Shown here piece after piece: positions 61,301 to 64,000 of a stretch of DNA of 64,000 bases. The DNA is from Micropterus salmoides (lineage: Eukaryota; Chordata; Actinopteri; Centrarchiformes; Centrarchidae): NCBI RefSeq assembly GCF_014851395.1, contig NW_024042261.1, positions 34,673,942 through 34,737,941 of the forward strand, read 5' to 3'. Position 1 is the first letter of the stretch, and each line of letters opens with the position of its first letter. Below the pieces are notes generated by a model, which made no database searches, was not told the DNA's origin, and saw only the letters and a program-made list of their open reading frames with translations. Position numbers and translations under genes: made by a program.

Positions 61301-61398
61301 TCATAACAAATTTATCACGTCATGAGTTGAGCAACTCTGACTTAAAGGAATGTTTTGTTGTGGTACACTGCGCTTGGAGAGCTGGGCGTGGCCCAGGT
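58303..61398. other. Intergenic, no gene recognised
   Basis: AT-rich, no supported exon. Short CA patches occur at 59655-59675 and 60420-60455. 59580-60300 is more complex but has no splice-bounded frame that I can support. Confidence 0.4.
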
Positions 61399-61411
61399 AT
61401 GTGTGTGTGTG

Positions 61412-61446
<35 letters not shown>
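61399..61446 (+). repeat. (GT)n microsatellite
   Basis: GT run with one GC interruption. Confidence 0.95.
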
Positions 61447-62319
61447 TCTTGTACCGATTTTTGTTTTTGAGAACCAATTTTAATATTTAGACCCTGAGTG
61501 AAGACAGTTTGGACAGTGAAGACATTTGTTCCAAAAGCGGTTTGAGGGGTAGGACTTGTTTTTAGGGTTTATGAAGAGAATGAGATTTAAGTTAAGGTTT
61601 GGTTAGGCATGTACAGTCGTTGTGATCAGTAAGGTTAGAGTTAGGTATTAGGAAGGCACAACCTCTCTCTCCACCAAGCCTGTTAACAAGTCAAATAGCT
61701 AGCCAGTCAGTGGTGTAGCTTCTCAATCAAACTGTCAGTCAGTCAGCTGGTTGGGTGGTGACAGGGTTGGGTAAGTTGCAGCAGCCTCAGCAGTCGTTCC
61801 ACTTCCTTCTCTACATCCTTTAACCGCACAAATGACTGGCTTTCCTAGGATCCTGGAAGATGTGTGTGTGTTTGGGAGGCGGGGAGGAGGGGGGTTTGAC
61901 GTATGCTACCTTCAGGGAAACATTTCAGACTAAAGGCCATTTGATTGGGGACAGTTTGTCCAGTTGGGGACAAAAGATGTGTCCCCAATTGGGAATATGG
62001 TGAGAGGCTGGGGAATGTATTATGTCAGGTCCACATGAAGTTAGTGGCACAATGATGTGCGTGTGTGTGTGTGTGCGTATGAGACAGAGAGAGACTGAGT
62101 GGGAGAAAAAGAATATCCAAGAAAACAACAGATCAATAGTAAATGACTAATGCGGCACAGTGTTAAGCAGGAAGCTGTGAGTCAGTAGTACTTCAGGTAC
62201 TAACCTGTGGGTGTGAACCTGTGACTGTCTTTTAGCTCCGTTGGGAAATAAGCAGTTGTTTATTGGGTTGGAGAAGCTCCAACCCGTCAGCTCTTATCAG
62301 GCTTCAGAGGTGTATTGTT
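61447..62319. other. Intergenic, no gene recognised
   Basis: TTAGGGTT/GGTTAGG-type words (61560-61650) and a short GT patch at 62055-62076. No exon recognised. Confidence 0.4.
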
Positions 62320-62445
62320 GTTTTTAGTTCTAGCCCTGGGTGAACCTACTGGTTGTCTTTTCTGTTTATGTTCTTTGTTGTTTGATCTTGTAGCAATTGA
62401 GTTTACCCATTGGGGATTAATAAAGCTTTCTAATCTGATCTAAAG
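62320..62445 (+). mobile_element. Diverged solo LINE 3' end
   Basis: GAGTTTACCCATTGGGGATT followed by AATAAAGCTTTCTAATCTGATCT is a degraded form of the 3' terminus also seen at 39260-39313. Only the tail is recognisable. Confidence 0.4.
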
Positions 62446-64000
62446 AAACAATTAGGAGGGACTCATTATTTGTTTTGCAGGCACATTTGTAATTGGGTCA
62501 GTTAATCAGTTGTTCAAATGTCCTGTTTTCTCTGACCAACAGACGCAAATCTAAAGATATTCAATTAGCTATTGAGAGAAAGAAAAGCAGCAACTAACAT
62601 TTGAGAAGCTGAAAATTTGATATTTTGCCTTCATAAATCTCTTAAATGATGGATTGATTCTCAACATCAATTACTTTTCTGTTGATCAATTGACTGATTA
62701 ATGACTAATTGTTTCAGCACTACTAATGTGAAACCTTTGGAGGAACTAATAAAAACTGTTTTGTTTGTTTTTGAGTTTTACCAGAGAGTTAGTTTAGAAA
62801 AATAACAGTGTCACCCAATAGCTTATAATTAGTCCGCTTAACTTTAACTATGAAAATCACCAAAATTGCAGTTTGAAGATATTTAAAATTGTTTAAAATT
62901 TAGTGAAACTAAACATTTTTAGTAGATTTGTAGTATACAGAACAATAAAATAAAGAGTTATTACAGAAGAAGAAGAGCAAATGTACTGTAAGTAGAGACT
63001 AGTAAAAAGTAGGTCTGAATGACAAAGCTGCTATAAAACTGTTATGCCACCATAGGGTCACCGGCTGTTACCAGCCTGATTTGGTGATGTCAGTGTTTTT
63101 TATGGCTCAAACAGCCATAAATAGCAGACTCAAACCTTAGAGAGATTCTTCAATGAGTAAAAGAAAAATAATCCTTTCCTTTTTTGTAGGATTTAGACAA
63201 ACACAGAAGCACAGTAGCATTTGGACCCAATAAAATATGATTGATAAGACTGTTATACATCCATGGTGGTAGAATATGTTTTGGATTAGATGCCCCACTG
63301 AATCTCTCTCAAGGATCCTGCGTGCTCCTAAGATCGCTCATCGTGGCACAATAGTGACAAAGGGACTGGGAATACACTGCAAGCACTTGAAGATAACTGG
63401 GAGAATGTTGTGGGAGAATGAATGCAAAAGGGGAAAGTCATTGGGGTAAAAAAGTGTATTTAAGCAGAACTAGTGAATAAAAAACAGGAAGTGATGTTAG
63501 CAGTGAGAAGCAGAGGCACAATTGAGTTCAGCAGCTGCCCAGTGACTCACTGGGTTCTGCCCCGATGCAGTATCACAGGGACACAAACACACCTACTCTG
63601 GGAAAATGGACTTCCAAGAGGAGCCTTTATAGTACATTAATCTGCTAAAAGCCCACTTTCAGGAAGTTGAAAATCGAAAAAGAAGTTTTAGCATTGTTAG
63701 CTGAGGAGTATATAATTAAAGCAGTGATGGTGCAAGTTGCAAACTTACTCATTTTACATCACATTACTCACCTGACAAAGTATTTTTCACCAGGTTCTGC
63801 TGGATTTTCACTTTTTATACGTTATTTGTGTAAACATAAAATTTACAAAATAGTGCAGCTTACAAAAGGAACAACATTCTTATTGGACAACTAATTCAGG
63901 AAAGACAAATGGGCCTTATTGATCTCAAATATAGTTAACTGTAATAGCGTCACTAACTAGGAGAGGACAGAATGGATCTGTACTACGGAAGTGAAGCACG
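62446..64000. other. Intergenic to window end, no gene recognised
   Basis: AT-rich non-coding sequence. The frame at 63667-63894 lacks any motif. Nothing indicates a gene entering from the right edge. Confidence 0.4.

Noticed and set aside
1..64000. CRISPR array, bacterial operon, riboswitch or viral genome
   Set aside because: No direct-repeat/spacer pattern, no dense collinear genes, and intron-containing vertebrate genes throughout.

Overview
This is a vertebrate, almost certainly teleost fish, nuclear window. It holds three recognisable intron-containing genes, all within the first 18 kb. The sequence is otherwise AT-rich, with long CA/GT microsatellites, typical teleost dispersed repeats, a decayed L2-type LINE, and no bacterial or viral gene organisation. 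The three genes are polr1g (RNA polymerase I subunit, minus strand), irf2bp1 (IRF2-binding-protein family corepressor, plus strand) and foxa3 (forkhead factor, plus strand). Their human orthologues all lie in 19q13.32, so the grouping agrees with conserved synteny and supports each identification.

Layout. 1-1111 is 3' flank of polr1g with nothing recognised. 1112-3368 is polr1g in three coding exons, with a dispersed repeat in its second intron. 3369-3910 is a compact head-to-head intergenic region, probably a shared promoter. 3911-5542 is irf2bp1 in two coding exons. 5543-14280 is the irf2bp1-foxa3 intergenic region. It contains a complete 867-bp non-autonomous hAT element with an 8-bp target duplication, a decayed TA-flanked pogo-like element, a CTCF-type motif, and 11.5-13.5 kb stretches that look like conserved regulatory DNA. 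14689-17378 is foxa3 in two coding exons, followed by its 3'UTR to about 17.8 or 18.25 kb.

From about 18.3 kb to the right end (46 kb) I find no convincing protein-coding exon. The desert holds simple repeats, a TA-flanked MITE nested inside an older repeat (25.7-26.35 kb), a 5'-truncated and frame-broken L2 LINE (34.6-37.1 kb), several solo LINE 3' ends, a partial element whose left end resembles the pogo-like element at 10 kb (40.94 kb), a 1.2-kb repeat near 47.4-48.6 kb, and a few unique-looking AT-rich blocks that could be distal enhancers.

The three genes do not form an operon or pathway. POLR1G acts in nucleolar rRNA transcription, IRF2BP1 is a nuclear corepressor and E3-like RING protein, and FOXA3 is an endoderm/liver pioneer factor. 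I found no evidence for an undescribed biological system. The most distinctive observations are the short irf2bp1 product with a Gly/Ala/Ser insertion before its conserved C-terminus, the two elements sharing a TA-GGGGAGA...CCGGG terminus, and an 81-bp inverted repeat just upstream of foxa3. Exon borders were set by hand from frame, splice dinucleotides and remembered family alignments. No database search was possible.
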